Origin: Flavobacteriales bacterium UBA4660
Lineage (GTDB): Bacteria > Bacteroidota > Bacteroidia > Flavobacteriales_D > Sanyastnellaceae
Reading direction: 5' to 3'
NCBI GenBank assembly: GCA_002405435.1
Contig: DHLU01000182.1
Span: forward strand, 1-6,866
Length of the DNA: 6,866 nt
Below the pieces are notes generated by a model that had not been told where the DNA came from, searched no databases, and worked only from the letters and a program-made list of their open reading frames with translations. The stretch's first letter is position 1. Each line of letters begins with the position of its first letter. Positions 5,534 to 6,866 of this stretch are shown one piece after another. Made by a program: the position numbers and the translations under genes.

Positions 5534-6866
5534 TTATTTCATCTGCGCATCGACCACCGCAATGCGTACCATGTTGACAATTTCGCGCACGCTGCAACCC
5601 ATCTGCAGAATGTGAAAACTCTTTTTCATGCCCAGCAGCACCGGCCCCATCGCTTCCATGCCGGCCATTTCCTGAATGAGTTTGTAGGCAATGTTGCCCG
5701 ACGCAAGGGTCGGGAAAATCAGGGTATTCACTTTCTGGTTGACCAACCTGCTGAAAGGGAAATTCTCCTTGAGCATGGCGTTGTTCAGTGCAAAGTTTGC
5801 CTGGATTTCACCCTCCACAATAAGCTCAGGGTGATCGCGGTGAAGAATCTCAATCGCCCTGGCCACTTTGTCGGCATCTTCACCATGGGCACTTCCGAAA
5901 TTGGAATAGCTCAGCAGGGCGATTCTGGGCGTGATGCGCATTTTTCCAATGGCCTTGGCCACCAGCAGGGTGATGGCCACCAGTTCTTCCGCTGAGGGGT
6001 TCAGGTTAACGGTAGTATCGCTGAAAAAGTAGGGTCCGTGTGAAGTTTGAATGATGTACATGCCGCACACCTTCTGCGCATTTTCTTCCATGCCGATGCA
6101 GTGAAGCGCCGGCCTTATTACCCGGCCGTAGTTGCGTGTGATTCCGCTGATGAGGGCGTCGGCGCGGCTGGTTTCCACCATCATGGCGCCGAAGTAGTTG
6201 CGCTCGCGCATGGTGCGCACGGCCTCCGGCTCCGTGAGGCCCTTGCGCTGCCGCTTGGTAAACAGTAGGCTGCCGAATTCCTCGCGCAGCGCCAGGTTGG
6301 CGGCATGCCGCGGATCGATGATCTGCGCCTCCGTCAGTTCAATCTCGTGTTCGGCCATCATGCGGCGGATGCGGTCTTCCGGCCCCAGCAGTATCGGCAC
6401 ACAGATGCCCTCGTCGCGGGCCATTTCTGCGGCCTTGAGTATTTTGTAATTGTCGCCTTCGGCGAAGACCACCCGCTTGGGTGATTTTCTCGCGCGCTCG
6501 GCAATGCCGCGGGCGAGTATGTTGTCGCGCCCCAGCCTTCGGGTCAACTCTATCTGGTAGGCTTCCCAGTCGGCGATGGGCTGACGTGCTACACCACTTT
6601 CCATGGCCGCCTTTGCCACGGCTGTGCTCACTGTGGTAATAAGCCGGGGATCCAGCGGCTTGGGTATGATATAGTCTTTGCCAAAAGACAGCGAGCGCAG
6701 GGCATAGGCTTCCATCACTTCTTCGGGAACGGCTTCCCGGGCCAACTCAGCAAGGGCATGAACGGCAGCGAGCTTCATCTCGTCGTTGATGGTATAGGCC
6801 CTCACATCGAGGGCGCCGCGGAAGATGAAGGGAAATCCCAGCACGTTGTTGACCTGGTTGGGGTAG
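5534..6866 (-). CDS. maeB: MaeB-type malic enzyme, C-terminal part: end of NAD(P)-binding domain plus phosphotransacetylase-like domain (5' end outside window)
   Basis: MaeB oxidatively decarboxylates malate to pyruvate, reducing NADP+ (or NAD+), in the cytoplasm. The frame stays open to the right edge; 443 residues are visible of a family total near 750-770. The first visible residues, YPNQVNNVLGFPFIFRGALD (1-20), are the signature of the malic-enzyme NAD(P)-binding domain, which ends around FGKDYIIPKPLDPRL (61-75). From about residue 128 (RVVFAEGD at 131-138) to the C-terminus lies a complete phosphotransacetylase-like domain, with SGITRNYGRVIRPAL (240-254), FSDTTVNLNPSAEEL (281-295) and LSYSNFGSA (318-326). 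In MaeB this appended domain is known as an acetyl-CoA-sensing regulatory module rather than an enzyme. Consistent with that, the position of the catalytic Ser-Arg of true phosphotransacetylases reads Gln-Met (421-422) here. The GTG at 6844 is an internal Val codon, not the start: the conserved motif continues upstream of it. It is convergent with the small plus-strand pair. Confidence 0.95.
   Translation of the reverse strand, partial: YPNQVNNVLGFPFIFRGALDVRAYTINDEMKLAAVHALAELAREAVPEEVMEAYALRSLSFGKDYIIPKPLDPRLITTVSTAVAKAAMESGVARQPIADWEAYQIELTRRLGRDNILARGIAERARKSPKRVVFAEGDNYKILKAAEMARDEGICVPILLGPEDRIRRMMAEHEIELTEAQIIDPRHAANLALREEFGSLLFTKRQRKGLTEPEAVRTMRERNYFGAMMVETSRADALISGITRNYGRVIRPALHCIGMEENAQKVCGMYIIQTSHGPYFFSDTTVNLNPSAEELVAITLLVAKAIGKMRITPRIALLSYSNFGSAHGEDADKVARAIEILHRDHPELIVEGEIQANFALNNAMLKENFPFSRLVNQKVNTLIFPTLASGNIAYKLIQEMAGMEAMGPVLLGMKKSFHILQMGCSVREIVNMVRIAVVDAQMK

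Noticed and set aside
4959..5597. A 212-codon minus-strand frame opposite the second small gene
   Set aside because: It is in codon register with the plus-strand gene, overlaps the end of maeB on the same strand, and has a His/Pro/Gly-rich unstructured composition. The plus-strand frame is favoured by its 3-nt linkage to the gene before it, its signal peptide and its C-terminal motif.

Overview
The window comes from a member of the Bacteroidota (Bacteroidetes) with moderately high GC. The main marker is a very long minus-strand frame that translates as the N-terminal half of SprA, the giant outer-membrane translocon of the type IX secretion system (T9SS), which is confined to this phylum. SprA, RuvA and MaeB side by side is, from memory, a familiar Bacteroidota neighbourhood. 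The genus cannot be determined from the sequence.

Layout, left to right: (1) positions 1-3774, minus strand: sprA, from its GTG start through 1258 uninterrupted codons, running off the left edge. (2) 3791-4381, minus strand: ruvA, complete, 16 nt upstream of sprA and very probably in the same transcript. (3) 4382-4562: a 181-bp divergent intergenic region. (4) 4563-4931 and 4935-5513, plus strand: two small genes separated by 3 nt, both predicted to be exported. The first resembles a stand-alone C-terminal GldM/PorM-type beta domain. The second is unrecognised and ends in an EF-hand-like acidic loop. (5) 5534-6866, minus strand: the C-terminal part of a MaeB-type malic enzyme, comprising the end of the NAD(P)-binding domain and the whole phosphotransacetylase-like domain, running off the right edge.

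RuvA (Holliday-junction processing) and MaeB (malate to pyruvate) are housekeeping proteins with no evident mechanistic link to SprA. The unusual part is the plus-strand pair lying against the direction of the minus-strand maeB/ruvA/sprA genes. Because one member looks like the periplasmic domain of the T9SS motor protein GldM and the pair sits beside sprA, a role at the cell envelope or in T9SS is a reasonable but unproven hypothesis. No RNA genes, CRISPR arrays, insertion sequences or long repeats were seen. The only gene-free stretches are short (16, 181 and 20 bp, plus the 3-nt gap).
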